Shown: one piece after another, positions 23,854-32,985 of the stretch
How the letters are laid out: each line of letters opens with the position of its first letter
Numbering within the stretch: the first letter of the stretch is position 1
Source: Gracilinema caldarium
GTDB taxonomy: Bacteria > Spirochaetota > Spirochaetia > Treponematales > Breznakiellaceae
Length of the DNA stretch: 48,991 bases
Direction of reading: 5' to 3'
NCBI RefSeq assembly: GCF_029265695.1
Contig: NZ_JAJUHW010000001.1
Coordinates: 1 to 48,991, forward strand
The notes under the pieces: generated by a model
Database searches by the model: none
What the model was told of the DNA's origin: nothing
Seen by the model: only the letters and a program-made list of their open reading frames with translations
Position numbers and translations under genes: made by a program

Positions 23854-25113
23854 ATGAAAAAGAAAATTGTGCTTGCCTATTCGGGCGGTCTGGATACCAC
23901 GGTAATCATTCCCTGGCTCAAGGAAAACTACGATTGTGAAATCATTGCTGTCTGCGTGGACGTAGGCCAGGAGGCGGATTGGGAAACTATAAAACAGCGG
24001 GCCCTTACCACCGGAGCCGAAAAATGCTATGTGGCGGACGTTAAAAAAGAATATGTGGAAGACTATGTATGGCCCGCCCTCAAAGCCGGTGCGGTCTACG
24101 AGGATAAGTACCTTTTGGGGACCAGCACAGCCCGGCCCCTCATCGCCAAGGTCCTTGTGGACTATGCCCGCAAGGAAAAGGCCGTCGCCATCGCCCACGG
24201 TGCTACCGGCAAGGGCAACGACCAGGTTCGCTTTGATCTGGGCATCATGGCCTTTGCGCCGGACCTGGAAATCATCGCCCCCTGGCGGACCTGGAACATT
24301 AAGAGCCGGGAAGAAGAAATCGAATACCTCGAAAAACGGGGCATTCCGGTGCCCATGAAAAAGAGCGATTCCTACAGCCGGGACGACAACCTGTGGCATA
24401 TTTCCCACGAAGGGTTAGAACTGGAGGACCCGGCCAACGAGCCCAATCTGGAGCGGATGCTTAAAATGACCGTTCCGCCCGAAAAGGCTCCCGACCAGGC
24501 TGAATATGTGGAAGTAGATTTTGAAAAAGGCATCCCCGTGGCGGTCAACGGCAAAAAAATGGACGGTGTGAGCCTCATCAAAACCCTGAATAAAATCGGC
24601 GGCGCCCATGGGGTCGGCATCGTTGACCTGGTAGAAAACCGGGTCGTGGGTATGAAGAGCCGCGGGGTCTACGAAACACCCGGCGGTGCCATCCTGTACT
24701 ACGCCCACCAGGAACTGGAGCACCTGTGCCTGGACCGGCAGACCTATGCGTTCAAGCAAATGGTGAGCCAGAAAATGGCGGAAGTCATTTACGGCGGCCT
24801 CTGGTTTACCCCCCTCCGGGAAGCCCTGAGCGCCTTTGTGGATTCCACCCAGCGGACCGTGAGCGGCACCGTGCGGCTCAAGCTGTACAAGGGCTCCATT
24901 AGCGCCGCGGGCTCCCGCTCTCCCTATTCACTGTACAATACGAGTATCGCAAGCTTTACCACCGGCGAACTCTATAACCATGCGGATGCCAAGGGCTTTA
25001 TCCGGCTCTATGGGCTTCCCATCCTGGTTCGCTCCCTCATGGAGCAGGGATTTGTAAAGGGAACCCAGCATATTGATGGAACTGAAGCCAAGTCGAGCGG
25101 CGTGGCGGGGTAA
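23854..25113 (+). CDS. argG: Argininosuccinate synthase
   Basis: A 419-residue enzyme that joins citrulline and aspartate using ATP. The P-loop-like pyrophosphatase motif [10 protein letters not shown] is at residues 7-16. [13 protein letters not shown] and [14 protein letters not shown] are further family signatures. The start is the ATG at 23854 with AAGGAG (23841-23846) seven bases upstream. A longer reading frame into argD has no support. The stop is three bases ahead of argH. Confidence 0.96.
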   Translation: MKKKIVLAYSGGLDTTVIIPWLKENYDCEIIAVCVDVGQEADWETIKQRALTTGAEKCYVADVKKEYVEDYVWPALKAGAVYEDKYLLGTSTARPLIAKVLVDYARKEKAVAIAHGATGKGNDQVRFDLGIMAFAPDLEIIAPWRTWNIKSREEEIEYLEKRGIPVPMKKSDSYSRDDNLWHISHEGLELEDPANEPNLERMLKMTVPPEKAPDQAEYVEVDFEKGIPVAVNGKKMDGVSLIKTLNKIGGAHGVGIVDLVENRVVGMKSRGVYETPGGAILYYAHQELEHLCLDRQTYAFKQMVSQKMAEVIYGGLWFTPLREALSAFVDSTQRTVSGTVRLKLYKGSISAAGSRSPYSLYNTSIASFTTGELYNHADAKGFIRLYGLPILVRSLMEQGFVKGTQHIDGTEAKSSGVAG

Positions 25114-25116
25114 TAG

Positions 25117-26496
25117 ATGGCACAGGTCTTGTGGTCCGGCAGGCTGGAAGAAAAACCCGAAGCAGAAGCCTTTGCCTTTGAATCATCCATTTCGGTAGAT
25201 TCCCGGCTTGCCCAGGAAGATATAGCCGGGAGCCGCGCCCATGTGGCCATGCTCGTGGAGCGGGGCATAATCCCCGCCGAGGCTGCCCGGGCTATCGATG
25301 AAGAACTCAAGCGGATTTCTGCTGAACTAGAAAGCGGGAAGCTCGCCATTGACCAGAATGCGGAGGATATTCACTCCTTTATAGAGGGGGTCCTCACGGA
25401 ACGACTCGGTGACGCGGGCCGCATGATTCATGCCGGCCGCAGCCGGAACGACCAGGTTGCGGTGGACCTGCGCCTGTACCTTAAGCGGGTGGTCCCCGAA
25501 ATCGCCGAGGAAATCCGGGACACCTGCGAAACCCTCCTTACAGTGGCGGAACAGCACCTGGAAACAGTCATGCCGGGCTACACTCACCTGCAGCGAGCCC
25601 AACCCGTGAGCCTTGCTCATCATCTTACCGCCTGGACCGCTGGCCTTGTTCGGGATCGGGAACGCTTCCTCGATGCCCTTTCCCGGCTTGATGAATGTCC
25701 CCTCGGTTCGGGGGCCCTTGCGACGACCACACTTGCCCTGGACCGTGAGGCGGTTGCCCGGTCCCTCGGTTTCCCCCGGCCGACGGTGAATTCTATGGAT
25801 TCTGTGGCTGACCGGGACTTTGCCCTGGAACTGGCCGGGGCAGCTGCCATACTGGCCACCCACCTTTCCCGGTTTTGCGAAGATATCATCATTTGGGCTA
25901 CGGAAGAATTTGGCTTTATCGATCTGGCAGAGCAGTGGAGTACCGGGTCCTCGATTATGCCTCAAAAGAAAAACCCCGACTTTGCGGAACTTATCCGGGG
26001 TAAGGCGGGGCGCCAGATTGGGAACCTGGTGAGTCTCCTTACCCTGCTTAAGGGGCTTCCCTATGCCTATGACCGGGATCTCCAGGAAGATAAGGAAGCA
26101 TTGTTTGATGCCCTGGACACTTCCCGTGCTACCCTCAGGATGTTCCGTCCCATGATAGCCACCGCCCGGTTCCGTAAGGACCGGATGGAAGCAGCCTGCG
26201 TCGGCGGCTTCCTGGAAGCCACCGATGTGGCCGAATACCTGGTGCGTAAGGGGCTCCCCTTCCGGAAAGCCCATGAGGTAGCCGCCCAGGTCGTGCGGGA
26301 CTGCGTGGCCGCCGGACAACGGAGTATCGCCGAGCGGACCCTGGCGGACCTCCGCAGCCGGAGCGACCTCTTCGACGCGGACCTCTACGAGGTCATCCGC
26401 CCCGCCGCGGCGCTCCGCAACCGCTCTCGGTCCGGCGGCCCCGCCCCGCAAGCAGTTACAGCCCAAATCGCCGAGCTCCGCCGCCGTCTGGGGTAA
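25117..26496 (+). CDS. argH: Argininosuccinate lyase
   Basis: A 459-residue member of the fumarase/aspartase family that splits argininosuccinate to arginine and fumarate. The signature loop GSSIMPQKKNPDFAEL is near residue 278. Family residues also include HAGRSRNDQVAVDLRLY around 107 and PGYTHLQRAQPVSLAHH around 158 with the catalytic His. It is the last gene of the arg operon. The C-terminal 40 residues are rich in Arg and Ala, following local high GC. It is convergent with a lipoprotein gene and followed by a hairpin. Confidence 0.96.
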   Translation: MAQVLWSGRLEEKPEAEAFAFESSISVDSRLAQEDIAGSRAHVAMLVERGIIPAEAARAIDEELKRISAELESGKLAIDQNAEDIHSFIEGVLTERLGDAGRMIHAGRSRNDQVAVDLRLYLKRVVPEIAEEIRDTCETLLTVAEQHLETVMPGYTHLQRAQPVSLAHHLTAWTAGLVRDRERFLDALSRLDECPLGSGALATTTLALDREAVARSLGFPRPTVNSMDSVADRDFALELAGAAAILATHLSRFCEDIIIWATEEFGFIDLAEQWSTGSSIMPQKKNPDFAELIRGKAGRQIGNLVSLLTLLKGLPYAYDRDLQEDKEALFDALDTSRATLRMFRPMIATARFRKDRMEAACVGGFLEATDVAEYLVRKGLPFRKAHEVAAQVVRDCVAAGQRSIAERTLADLRSRSDLFDADLYEVIRPAAALRNRSRSGGPAPQAVTAQIAELRRRLG

Positions 26497-26519
26497 AAGC
26501 CGGCATAGAGGGGCTTTTA
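26494..26519. terminator. Bidirectional hairpin terminator candidate
   Basis: TAAAAGCC (26494-26501) and GGCTTTTA (26512-26519) form a perfect eight-base stem with a ten-base loop, directly at the stop of argH. The A and T runs inside the stem allow it to end transcription from both the arg operon and the convergent lipoprotein gene. Confidence 0.6.
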
Positions 26520-26584
26520 CTGGACCACGATTGCGTGGGCACCGACACCGTCATAGTTATATACTTCTGTGCCCCCTTCGGGGC

Positions 26585-26974
26585 TCATTTATATGCCATG
26601 ACGGTCAGCTTACAGTTGTGTACCCAGTCCCTAAAGGCAATGACTGGGTGCCCAGAGCTGTCCGCAGCTATCTGAACATATTGGGCTTCCCCGTCCGAGA
26701 CGGCTCCAGCTCCCAGGAGGCCCCAGACCGTCCCATCAAAGCGCATGACCGTGGCTTTGGTTCCATTTATGGAATCCTGAACCCCTACTACGGGTAATCC
26801 GTTTGCGTCTAACGCCAAGGCGACCGCGTTCGCAATGACAACACCGGTTCCCTTGCTGCCAAGAACCTGCCAGGTGGCGTTTTCTGTCTCGGTAATTTCG
26901 TTGTTGGAACACGAAGGGATGCAAAGAATCGCAGCGGCATATACAAAAAAACCGAGAGGAGACCACTTTTTCAT
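26585..26974 (-). CDS. Lipoprotein with beta-propeller-like repeats, possibly frameshifted at the end
   Basis: A 129-residue lipoprotein with a signal peptide ending in IPSC and a good ribosome binding site (GGAGGG seven bases upstream of the ATG at 26974). The mature part has two and a half repeats of the kind ANAVALALDANGLPVVGVQD ... TVMRFDGTVWGLLG, which recur in spirochaete and Bacteroidetes surface lipoproteins and look like blades of a propeller. Such proteins usually have more repeats. After the stop, the -1 frame stays open for about 22 codons (to 26517) with sensible residues such as TEVYNYDGVGAHAIVV, so the end may be frameshifted. Function is unknown. Confidence 0.6.
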   Translation of the reverse strand: MKKWSPLGFFVYAAAILCIPSCSNNEITETENATWQVLGSKGTGVVIANAVALALDANGLPVVGVQDSINGTKATVMRFDGTVWGLLGAGAVSDGEAQYVQIAADSSGHPVIAFRDWVHNCKLTVMAYK

Positions 26975-27079
26975 GTCCGTACCCTCCGTTTTTTTAATTA
27001 TAGCCCGGTAAAAAAAAAATTCAAAATACATGATGAACCGATTTCAAAAGCCCCGGCTACATTGATATATACTTAAATT

Positions 27080-27351
27080 GTGACCAACGCTGATTTAGTG
27101 AACTTTGTACGCAGGCGGGTTCCCTATGATCTGGATACAGAGGGCCGCTCTGCCCAGGTAATAAATGCTATGCTCAATGTAGACCTGGCTGTGTTTTATT
27201 ATGATGAGCCCCTCCCTATCGGTTATGGGCAGACCTGCAGCGAGCCCCGCATGGCAGCCTGTTTGTAAGTGCCGAGCAGGGCCGCAGGACAATTACCGAT
27301 ACCTACTACGGCGTTGCCTTTGTGCCCCTTAGTCAAGGCCGATTAGCCTAG
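27080..27351 (+). pseudogene. Decayed small ORF with probable frameshift
   Basis: A GTG-started frame codes for 62 residues (RRRVPYDLDTEGRSAQVI, VFYYDEPLPIGYG) and stops at 27268. An overlapping -1 frame then carries on with HGSLFVSAEQGRRTITDTYY to a TAG at 27349-27351. The two halves read like one protein broken by a frameshift near 27225-27240. I do not recognise the family. A TATATA is present just upstream, but no Shine-Dalgarno sequence. It could be a remnant of a longer gene or pure chance. Confidence 0.35.
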
Positions 27352-27356
27352 GCTCT

Positions 27357-28379
27357 TCAATCGAGGCTCAACACCACCTTGCCGCTCTGGCCGCTCAGCA
27401 TGGCGTCAAAGCCCTTCTGGAACTGGTCAAAGGGGAGCCGATGGGTAATGATGGGGGCAATATTGAGGCCGCTTAAAAGCATGGCTTGCATTTTGTACCA
27501 GGTTTCAAAGATTTCCCGGCCATAAATACCCTTGAGGTGGAGGCCCTTAAAAATAACCTGGTCCCAGTCTATCTTTGTCTCCGGTGGCAGGATCCCCAGG
27601 AGGGCAATACGGCCTCCGGGATACATGCCTTCCAGCATGGACTCAAAGGCAGCTCCTGAACCGGACATTTCTAGCCCTATATCAAAGCCCTTCATGCCTT
27701 CCCGTTCGATAAAGGCTTTCACCGAGTCTTCATTGACATTAATAGTATGGGTCGCCCCGAGCTTGCAGGCCAGCTCAAGCCGCCAGGAGTTTACATCGGT
27801 CACCACAACCCGCCGGGCCCCCACATGGCGGCTGATTGCGGCGGCCATGCAGCCAATGGGGCCTGCGCCGGTAATGAGTACATCCTCGCCGATCATCTCA
27901 AAAGAAAGGGCCGTATGGGTCGCATTTCCGTAGGGGTCGAAAATGGCCGCCACATCATCGGGAATAGCCGGATGCACCCGCCATGCGTTCGTTGCCGGCA
28001 ACGCAAGGTACTCTGCAAAGCAGCCATCCCGGTTTACCCCCACACCGATCGTATTGGGGCACAGGTGCCGTCGGCCTGCAAGACAGGACCGGCAGGTTCC
28101 GCAGACAATGTGCCCTTCGCCGGAGACCCGCTCACCTACCTGCCATCCCGTGACCGAGGAGCCCAGTTCTACAATTTCACCCACAAATTCGTGGCCAATC
28201 ACCATGGGTGGCCGTATATGTTTTTGGGACCAGGCGTCCCATTTATAGATATGTACATCGGTGCCGCAAATCGCTACCTTTTTTACTTTAATAAGGAGGT
28301 CGTTGGGCCCCACCTGCGGCATGGGAACATCCATCATTTTAACTCCCACGCCAGCTTCATGTTTCACAATTGCTTTCAT
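27357..28379 (-). CDS. tdh: L-threonine 3-dehydrogenase
   Basis: A 340-residue zinc enzyme that oxidises threonine to 2-amino-3-oxobutyrate with NAD+. The match to E. coli Tdh as I know it runs through the whole length: [27 protein letters not shown], structural zinc Cys in [53 protein letters not shown], and the ending [26 protein letters not shown]. The partner kbl gene (glycine C-acetyltransferase) is not next to it. GGAGG lies eight bases upstream of the ATG, and a TATACT farther up (near 28400-28405) could be its -10. It is convergent with the decayed ORF and divergent from gltX. Confidence 0.95.
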   Translation of the reverse strand: MKAIVKHEAGVGVKMMDVPMPQVGPNDLLIKVKKVAICGTDVHIYKWDAWSQKHIRPPMVIGHEFVGEIVELGSSVTGWQVGERVSGEGHIVCGTCRSCLAGRRHLCPNTIGVGVNRDGCFAEYLALPATNAWRVHPAIPDDVAAIFDPYGNATHTALSFEMIGEDVLITGAGPIGCMAAAISRHVGARRVVVTDVNSWRLELACKLGATHTINVNEDSVKAFIEREGMKGFDIGLEMSGSGAAFESMLEGMYPGGRIALLGILPPETKIDWDQVIFKGLHLKGIYGREIFETWYKMQAMLLSGLNIAPIITHRLPFDQFQKGFDAMLSGQSGKVVLSLD

Positions 28380-28461
28380 ACTAAAGCCTCCAATAGCAAA
28401 GTATAATCCCAGTGAAAGAAAAAGAAAACACTGAGCGGAGACGGGCTTTGCTACCCATTCC

Positions 28462-28529
28462 TTAAGGTGTATCCGCTACTCTTGCTGCACACCCCATAAG
28501 GTGAATCCTTCGCTCTTGCGGCGTACCCC
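28462..28529. repeat. Degenerate 34-base tandem repeat upstream of gltX
   Basis: Two adjoining 34-base units (28462-28495 and 28496-28529) match at 25 positions, sharing TAAGGTG, ATCC, CTCTTGC, GC and ACCCC. The second unit runs into the gltX promoter. No ORF crosses it. Confidence 0.55.
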
Positions 28530-28545
28530 GCAGGTCCGGTATAAT
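28516..28545 (+). promoter_or_regulatory. Promoter of gltX
   Basis: TTGCGG (28516-28521) and TATAAT (28540-28545) are separated by 18 bases. The -10 is a perfect match. Confidence 0.65.
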
Positions 28546-28591
28546 AAACCCTCTTAAATATAATCACTGCATCATAATCCAGGAGAAACCC

Positions 28592-30070
28592 ATGGAAGTT
28601 CGTGTTCGCTACGCTCCCTCGCCGACGGGGCTTCAGCATATCGGCGGTGTCAGGACCGCCCTTTTTAACTACCTTTTTGCCCGGTCTAAGGGCGGTAAGT
28701 TTATTCTCCGCCTGGAGGATACGGACCAGACCCGCTATGACCCTGCATATGTACAGAACCTCTACGACACCTTTGACTGGCTTGGCCTTCATTGGGACGA
28801 AGGCCCCGACGTAGGCGGCCCCGCAGCCCCCTATATTCAGTCCCAGCGTTTTGCGCTGTACAAGGAATACGCAGAAAAGCTTGTTGCCATGGGCCAGGCC
28901 TATTACTGCTTCTGCACCGAAGAACGGCTCGAAAAAATCCGAAAAGAGCGGGAAGAGTCTAAATCGAGCGAGACCGGCTACGACCGGCACTGCCGTTCCC
29001 TGTCACCGGAAGAGGCAGCCAAAAGGGCCAAAGCAGGGGAACCCCATGTGATCCGCCTTAAAATACCCCTCGGCGAAGTGACCCGCTTCCATGATCACCT
29101 CCTGGGTGACATTGAGTGGAAAAACGACGACGTAAACCCCGATCCGGTGCTGCTTAAATCCGACGGCTTCCCCACCTATCACCTGGCCAACGTGGTAGAT
29201 GACCACCTGATGCAGGTTACCCATGTGCTCCGCGCCCAGGAATGGATACCCTCTACGCCGCTCCATGTCATAATGTACAAGGCCTTTGGCTGGGAGCACC
29301 CCGAATACTGCCATCTTCCCATGGTTATGGGCCAGGACGGTAAAAAATTAAGCAAGCGCCACGGAGCTACCAGTATTGATGAATTCCGCCGCCAGGGCTA
29401 CCTGCCGGAGGCGCTCATCAACTATGTGGCCCTCCTTGGTGCGTCTTATGAAGAAGGGAAGGAAATCTACACCGTGGCAGAACTGGCAGAACGCTTTAGC
29501 CTGGACAAGCTCAACAAGGCTCCTGCCATTTTTGACTATAAGAAGCTCGAGTGGTATAACGGCCAATATATCCGGATGAAAAGCGATGAAGATTTGGCGT
29601 TCCTCATAGAGCCCTATGCGGTAACATCGGGCCTCTTTGGCACAGCAGGCGCACCGCCCACAGCAGAGCAGCGGGCTCTCTTTGTAGCTTCTATGCCATT
29701 AATCAAGGAGCGGCTCAGTTTCCTCCATGAAGCCCCCGCCAAGCTTGGCTACCTTTTTGCCGAACCGGAACTGCCGCAAAAGGAAGAGTTCTTGCCGAAA
29801 AAGGCGGACCTGGCAACGGCCATTAATCTGCTTACCCTGGTTCGCGAACTTGTACCAGCCATGGCATGTCAGTCCGACGAGGCTTCCGAGGCTCTTGTAA
29901 AGCAGTTTGCCGAAGAAAAACAGGTGAAAATGGGGGATCTTATGATGCCCCTCCGGGTTGCCATTACCGGAAGCCGGGTCAGTCCGCCCCTGTTTGGTTC
30001 CATACGGCTTCTGGGCGAAACAAAATCCCTCGCCAGGGTAGACCGGGCCTTGGAGTATTTAAAATCATAG
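28592..30070 (+). CDS. gltX: Glutamyl-tRNA synthetase
   Basis: A 492-residue class I aminoacyl-tRNA synthetase that charges tRNA-Glu. The HIGH-type motif is in PSPTGLQHIGG (residues 8-18), and the KMSKS-type motif is GKKLSKRHGA near 250. RLEDTDQTRY is the usual family segment. AGGAGA lies about six bases before the ATG. It is the first gene of a unit with a secreted protein (seven-base gap) and arginase. If the organism lacks glutaminyl-tRNA synthetase, the enzyme may also charge tRNA-Gln; this cannot be told here. Confidence 0.96.
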   Translation: MEVRVRYAPSPTGLQHIGGVRTALFNYLFARSKGGKFILRLEDTDQTRYDPAYVQNLYDTFDWLGLHWDEGPDVGGPAAPYIQSQRFALYKEYAEKLVAMGQAYYCFCTEERLEKIRKEREESKSSETGYDRHCRSLSPEEAAKRAKAGEPHVIRLKIPLGEVTRFHDHLLGDIEWKNDDVNPDPVLLKSDGFPTYHLANVVDDHLMQVTHVLRAQEWIPSTPLHVIMYKAFGWEHPEYCHLPMVMGQDGKKLSKRHGATSIDEFRRQGYLPEALINYVALLGASYEEGKEIYTVAELAERFSLDKLNKAPAIFDYKKLEWYNGQYIRMKSDEDLAFLIEPYAVTSGLFGTAGAPPTAEQRALFVASMPLIKERLSFLHEAPAKLGYLFAEPELPQKEEFLPKKADLATAINLLTLVRELVPAMACQSDEASEALVKQFAEEKQVKMGDLMMPLRVAITGSRVSPPLFGSIRLLGETKSLARVDRALEYLKS

Positions 30071-30077
30071 GTTTTCC

Positions 30078-30830
30078 ATGAAGCGTAGTCTGGCTTGTAT
30101 TAGTCTGTGTTTTCTCATGTTTCCCAGGCTCTTCAGCCAGACGAATATGGCTTCTGGATCTAAGCCCAGCCTTGATGTGTCTTTTTTATCTCCCACCTAT
30201 CAAAAGGAATTAAAAGAATCGGGCTTTGTCACTTCTTTTCGGATGAAGCCACAGACCCTAGACCTGGTACCCTATTTTTCAGGCCGCGAAGCCTTTATCC
30301 GCCGCCATGAAAAACTCCAGCCCCACGCCGTGCAGGAAGCCCTGTTTGTCTTGCCCGCCCGGCGCATATCAACCGAAAAAAAACACCTTTATCAGCTTTT
30401 ACAGCAAGCGCCGACCCTTGCTGGTTTAAGCTACAACCGTAAACGGGGCGGTCCGGTGCTGTTATTTAAAAGTGTCCAATTTGTGACGCCACCGGACCCT
30501 GGAACGCTGGAAACAGTTATTCAGGTAGAGGATACCGAGTTTGGCACTATCAAATTTAAAACCCAGCTGGAATATGATGATGCTAAAATTGTGCTTAAAA
30601 TGATTAATCTGGATCCCCTCTCATATCTGGTTTTTCCCGCGGTGCCTCCGGGGCAGGCACTGGTCGATATTGTCTATGGGATGGAGCGGAATGCTTCATT
30701 TGTGTACACCGCCTGGAGTGTCCGTTCTTACCTTTTCATACCCTCCGCCGCTGCTGTGGAGACCCCGCTGTATCGGCGGGCTATAAGCCTTAAAAACTGG
30801 TTTGTCAATTTATTGGAGACCTTACCATGA
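30078..30830 (+). CDS. Secreted protein of unknown function
   Basis: A 250-residue protein with an N-terminal signal peptide (MKRSLACISLCFLMFPRLFS, cleavage near FSQ). No lipobox Cys is present at the right place. The mature part is mixed alpha/beta (YLVFPAVPPGQALVDIVYG), with a central YNRKRGGPVLLF. It resembles conserved exported treponemal proteins of unknown role, but I cannot name a family firmly. It lies seven bases after gltX and overlaps the arginase start by four bases (ATGA), so it is translated together with both. Confidence 0.6.
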   Translation: MKRSLACISLCFLMFPRLFSQTNMASGSKPSLDVSFLSPTYQKELKESGFVTSFRMKPQTLDLVPYFSGREAFIRRHEKLQPHAVQEALFVLPARRISTEKKHLYQLLQQAPTLAGLSYNRKRGGPVLLFKSVQFVTPPDPGTLETVIQVEDTEFGTIKFKTQLEYDDAKIVLKMINLDPLSYLVFPAVPPGQALVDIVYGMERNASFVYTAWSVRSYLFIPSAAAVETPLYRRAISLKNWFVNLLETLP

Positions 30831-31735
30831 ACATCCGTGTGATAGAACTGCCTTTGGATTTTGGCGCAAGCCGCCGCGGAAGCGATATGGGCCCTTCGGC
30901 CATGCGGCTTGCAGGTCTTAAGCAGGTCCTGACCGAACTGGGCCACACCTGCGAGGAGTCTTTTCCCGGTATACCGGTTCCCGCCCAGGAATTCCTGGAA
31001 GAGGGGGACCCGCGGGTCCGTTTTATGGCTCCTATTGCGGAAGCCTGCAGCGCCCTTGCGGAACGGGTCGAACAGGCGGTGGATGCCGGCGCTTTTCCCC
31101 TGGTATTGGGCGGGGACCACTCTATTGCTATCGGTACCCTTGCGGGGCTTGGAGCGGCGTATAAAAAACGGAATCTTCGCTGGGGTACCCTGTGGGTGGA
31201 TGCCCATGGAGACTTTAATACCCCTAACTCGACCCCTTCAGGGAACATCCACGGCATGTCCCTGGCTATCGCCTGCGGCTACGGTCATGAGTCCCTTGTA
31301 AACCTGTACGGCTCTTTCCGCAAGCTTGACCCTGCCAATGTGGCCCTCGTGGGCGTGCGGGATTTGGATGCCCTGGAAAAGGTAAATATGCGCACAGCGG
31401 GCCTTACGGTCTATACCATGACCGAGGTTGACCGGCTTGGTATTGCAGAGACAGCCCGCAGGATTGTGGCCTTCTTTAGGGAGCGGGTCGACCGGCTCCA
31501 TGTGAGCGTTGATATGGACGTCATGGATCCCATGATCGCTCCCGGCGTCGGCATTCCGCTTCCCGGCGGCTTCTCCTATCGGGAGGTACTCCTTCTGGCC
31601 GAAGAGCTCTCTGCGTCCGGCCTGCTTGCTTCTGCGGAACTTGTGGAAGTGAATCCCGTGCTGGATGTGCGGAACCAGACTGCTCGAATGGCTGTGGAAA
31701 TCGCAGGCCGTCTTTTGGGCGCTAAATTGTATTAA
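30827..31735 (+). CDS. rocF: Arginase
   Basis: A 302-residue ureohydrolase of arginase length. Manganese ligands are in LGGDHSIAIG (near 97), VDAHGDFNTPNSTPSGNIHG (near 124) and SVDMDVMDP (near 229). The TPNSTPSGNIHG segment is typical of arginase rather than agmatinase. It would split arginine to ornithine and urea. It is the third gene of the gltX unit and starts inside the stop of the previous gene. Having arginase a few kilobases from the arginine synthesis operon implies that opposing control must exist. Confidence 0.88.
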   Translation: MNIRVIELPLDFGASRRGSDMGPSAMRLAGLKQVLTELGHTCEESFPGIPVPAQEFLEEGDPRVRFMAPIAEACSALAERVEQAVDAGAFPLVLGGDHSIAIGTLAGLGAAYKKRNLRWGTLWVDAHGDFNTPNSTPSGNIHGMSLAIACGYGHESLVNLYGSFRKLDPANVALVGVRDLDALEKVNMRTAGLTVYTMTEVDRLGIAETARRIVAFFRERVDRLHVSVDMDVMDPMIAPGVGIPLPGGFSYREVLLLAEELSASGLLASAELVEVNPVLDVRNQTARMAVEIAGRLLGAKLY

Positions 31736-31781
31736 AAACTGGAAAATGATTGGAATTATTCTCAAAAAATAATTATGATTA

Positions 31782-31813
31782 TTGATAAACGTACCGTGGG
31801 TACAAACTATAAT
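31782..31813 (+). promoter_or_regulatory. Weak promoter of the outer-membrane protein gene
   Basis: A perfect TATAAT (31808-31813) lies 18 bases before the ATG. TTGATA (31782-31787) is 20 bases upstream of it, a spacer longer than usual, so the -35 assignment is weak. Confidence 0.4.
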
Positions 31814-31831
31814 GTAAGTTCTGGAGGCTCT

Positions 31832-32317
31832 ATGAAACGTTTTGGAATACTTGCAGTATTATTAGCTGCGCTCTCTACGGGAACCCTGGTGTTTGCCGCA
31901 TCAGGTCCGGCGGGACTCACCGGTCTCGGTGTGTACGGCAGCCTGGGCTCTACCGCAGGCACCCTCGGCGGCGGCATTGGCCTTTCCTTAAAATGGGGAA
32001 GCTTCCCGGTAGTCGGGCTCAAATATGATTTTAACGCCAGCCGCTTTAATGCATCCCTTGATTACTATGTAATCGATGCCGAAGGCCTGGCTTCTAATCT
32101 GAGCTACTTCCTCGGCGTTGGTGCCTATGCAGGCATTGCCGGCGGATCAAACGGCGGAAACGCAGCTTTTGACATGGGGCTCCGCATGCCGATTGGCCTT
32201 CAGTTCTGGCCGGTCAAGAAGTTTGAGCTTTTTTTTGCTCCGGTTATCGCCATTCCGCTTTATCCGTCCCCCAGTTTCGGCTTTGGTGCTGAGTTTGGCG
32301 CCCGAGTACGGTTCTAA
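31832..32317 (+). CDS. Small outer-membrane beta-barrel protein
   Basis: A 161-residue exported protein. Signal peptide MKRFGILAVLLAALSTGTLVFA is followed by Gly-rich alternating strands (GLGVYGSLGSTAG, GIGLSLKWGSFP, GLKYDFNASRFNASLDYYV) and ends with FGARVRF, a terminal Phe typical of outer-membrane barrels. The size suits an eight-stranded barrel, similar to the BAPKO_0422-type proteins of spirochaetes. The start at 31832 has GGAGG four bases upstream; the longer frame adds a hydrophilic leader. Whether it acts as a pore or as an adhesin is not known. Confidence 0.7.
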   Translation: MKRFGILAVLLAALSTGTLVFAASGPAGLTGLGVYGSLGSTAGTLGGGIGLSLKWGSFPVVGLKYDFNASRFNASLDYYVIDAEGLASNLSYFLGVGAYAGIAGGSNGGNAAFDMGLRMPIGLQFWPVKKFELFFAPVIAIPLYPSPSFGFGAEFGARVRF

Positions 32318-32374
32318 GTTTATTGATCAGTTCTTATTTTAGCTCTCATTCAGTGAGCACCCCCCTTGCAAGGT

Positions 32375-32402
32375 TCATCCCCCTTGCAGGGGGCTTTTTT
32401 TG
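32375..32402 (+). terminator. Rho-independent terminator
   Basis: CCCCC, loop TTGCA, GGGGG, then C and seven T (32379-32401). It ends the outer-membrane protein unit. The 10-mer CCCCCTTGCA also occurs once just upstream. Confidence 0.85.
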
Positions 32403-32417
32403 TATTAGACTGGTAGG

Positions 32418-32978
32418 GTGAGCAAAGAACCCTGCTGGCGCGAGCTTAACCGCCGTCACCTCATTGACTGTCGCATCTTTTCCGTACAGGAAGCTATCCG
32501 GCAATGCGACGATCACAAGCCTGGTACATTTTACCTCATCGATGCCCCCGATTGGGCTGGAGTTATTCCGGTGGTAAATACCCCTGAGGGCAGAAAATTT
32601 GTCATGATCCAGCAGTTCCGTCATGGTACGGGCCGCCGCTCTATCGAATTCCCCGGCGGTATTATCGATGCAGGCGAAGACCCTGTTTTGGCCATTTCCC
32701 GGGAATTGCTGGAAGAAACTGGTTATGCGGCGGACATGATTATTCCCTTAGGCTCCCTTTCCCCTAATCCTGCCATGATGACTAACCACTTTCATGCCTT
32801 TGTAGCCGAAGACTGTCATCTCGTACGGGAGCCCCATCTGGATGAACATGAGGATATCCAGGTCCTCCTTGTTCCGGAGGACGAAGCAATTAACTTTGTG
32901 GGTGGCGAAGAGATGGGCCACGCCCTCATGACCGCAGCCCTCTTTCTATATTCCCGCTATTTAGGCCGCTGTCTGTGA
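32418..32978 (+). CDS. NUDIX hydrolase
   Basis: A 186-residue hydrolase of the ADP-ribose-pyrophosphatase-like size. The full Nudix box is present at residues of about 77-99: GGIIDAGEDP followed by ISRELLEETGY, with the metal-binding Glu residues. FVMIQQFRHGTGRRSIEFPGG before it and SLSPNPAMMTNHFHAFVAE after it match nucleotide-sugar or ADP-ribose hydrolases. The start is GTG with no clear Shine-Dalgarno sequence (GGTAGG abuts it), and TAGACT lies six bases before it, 16 bases after TTGCAG. That arrangement resembles the other leaderless candidates. It removes unwanted nucleoside diphosphate derivatives; the substrate is not determined. Confidence 0.85.
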   Translation: MSKEPCWRELNRRHLIDCRIFSVQEAIRQCDDHKPGTFYLIDAPDWAGVIPVVNTPEGRKFVMIQQFRHGTGRRSIEFPGGIIDAGEDPVLAISRELLEETGYAADMIIPLGSLSPNPAMMTNHFHAFVAEDCHLVREPHLDEHEDIQVLLVPEDEAINFVGGEEMGHALMTAALFLYSRYLGRCL

Positions 32979-32985
32979 TGCGCCG

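Noticed and set aside
25327-26466. A 379-codon open frame on the minus strand over argH
   Set aside because: Fully inside argH; Gly/Arg/Pro-rich with no domain. By-product of GC-rich codons.
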